64,000 nt of DNA from Phymorhynchus buccinoides (taxonomy: Eukaryota > Mollusca > Gastropoda > Neogastropoda > Raphitomidae). The stretch covers positions 40,521,580-40,585,579 of the forward strand of contig CM065680.1 in NCBI GenBank assembly GCA_017654935.2. The letters are read 5' to 3'. Every line of letters begins with the position of its first letter. The first letter of the stretch is position 1. This document shows, piece after piece, positions 63,978 through 64,000 of this stretch. The translations under genes were made by a program, and so were the position numbers. The notes beneath the pieces are model-generated. The model was not told the origin of the DNA and ran no database searches. It worked only from the letters and a program-made list of their open reading frames with translations.

Positions 63978-64000
63978 GTGCCTACACACTTAGCACACGT
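63615..64000 (+). mobile_element. tRNA-derived SINE, second copy, interrupted by a hairpin MITE
   Basis: AGAGTTGCACAGAGGTAATG and GCGTTCACCTCGTA (head), then the MITE, then AAACCCGAGTTTGAACTTGG (decayed B box) and TTTCGGATGAGACGATAAAC body as in 38653. Cut by the window end. Confidence 0.85.
63650..63863. mobile_element. Hairpin MITE 'GGGGAAGACGGGG', copy 4, inside a SINE
   Basis: 214 bp, TA at 63648-63649 and 63864-63865. It splits the SINE between CCTCGTA and CAATAAACCCGAG; the SINE at 38653 has CCTCGTGTCAAGTAAACCC at this place, same length after removing the insert and one TA. Confidence 0.95.

Noticed and set aside
62404..63993. Several ORFs sharing FHEIIGVGFLPAHALFTPSS
   Set aside because: They arise inside the hairpin MITE arms and appear in every copy on either strand; no independent sign of coding.

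Overview
Eukaryotic, metazoan DNA. The evidence is spliced genes with GT-AG introns, long AT-rich introns, dense microsatellites ((CT)n, (CA)n, poly-C/poly-G), and many non-LTR retrotransposon, SINE and MITE copies. The gene set (a USP36/42-type deubiquitinase, cytohesin, WDR13) is generic for animals. The mix of repeats looks like a marine mollusc, probably a gastropod, but that is an inference and not proven by the sequence.

The window is a patchwork. Three runs of exactly 500 N lie at 7501-8000, 33001-33500 and 58501-59000, spaced exactly 25,500 bp apart, so the two inner pieces are each exactly 25,000 bp. That is the signature of a Hi-C scaffolder that cut contigs on a 25-kb grid and rejoined them with fixed-size gaps. 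Each gene is broken at a piece edge, so neighbours across a gap should not be taken as true neighbours.

Piece 1 (1-7500): C-terminal part of a USP36/42-like ubiquitin hydrolase on the + strand (exons at 194-298 and 1198-2956, a possible one ending at 7207). Its introns carry TIR transposons, including three nested inside one another (3143-4750), and two adjoining palindromic elements at 5764-6439.

Piece 2 (8001-33000): the 5' end of a cytohesin Arf-GEF gene on the + strand (exons 10620-10653, 14289-14362, 15433-15497, 30557-30626). All four phases join cleanly, but no Sec7 or PH exon is present. Introns hold several LINE fragments, a 464-bp uninterrupted (CT)n array, a LINE lying between two (CT)n arrays, TTAA-flanked MITEs, two foldback elements with telomere-like motifs, and an element rich in AGGTCA half-sites.

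Piece 3 (33501-58500): most of a WDR13-like WD40 gene on the + strand (33531-43184). Four stretches of it are locally duplicated, and at least two exons have no intact copy. Tail-to-tail with it, on the - strand, is the last exon of an unidentified protein with DFSAF/LLDF/LIDF motifs (53906-54138). The 9.5 kb between is AT-rich, with MITEs, SINEs and a solo LTR inserted in a 4-unit tandem repeat.

Piece 4 (59001-64000): no gene. It is a transposon graveyard with four copies of a ~214-bp near-perfect hairpin MITE, two of them at sites where a related empty site is visible, a MITE interrupted by a larger TIR element, a U2-snRNA-like segment, and a tRNA-type SINE interrupted by the hairpin MITE.
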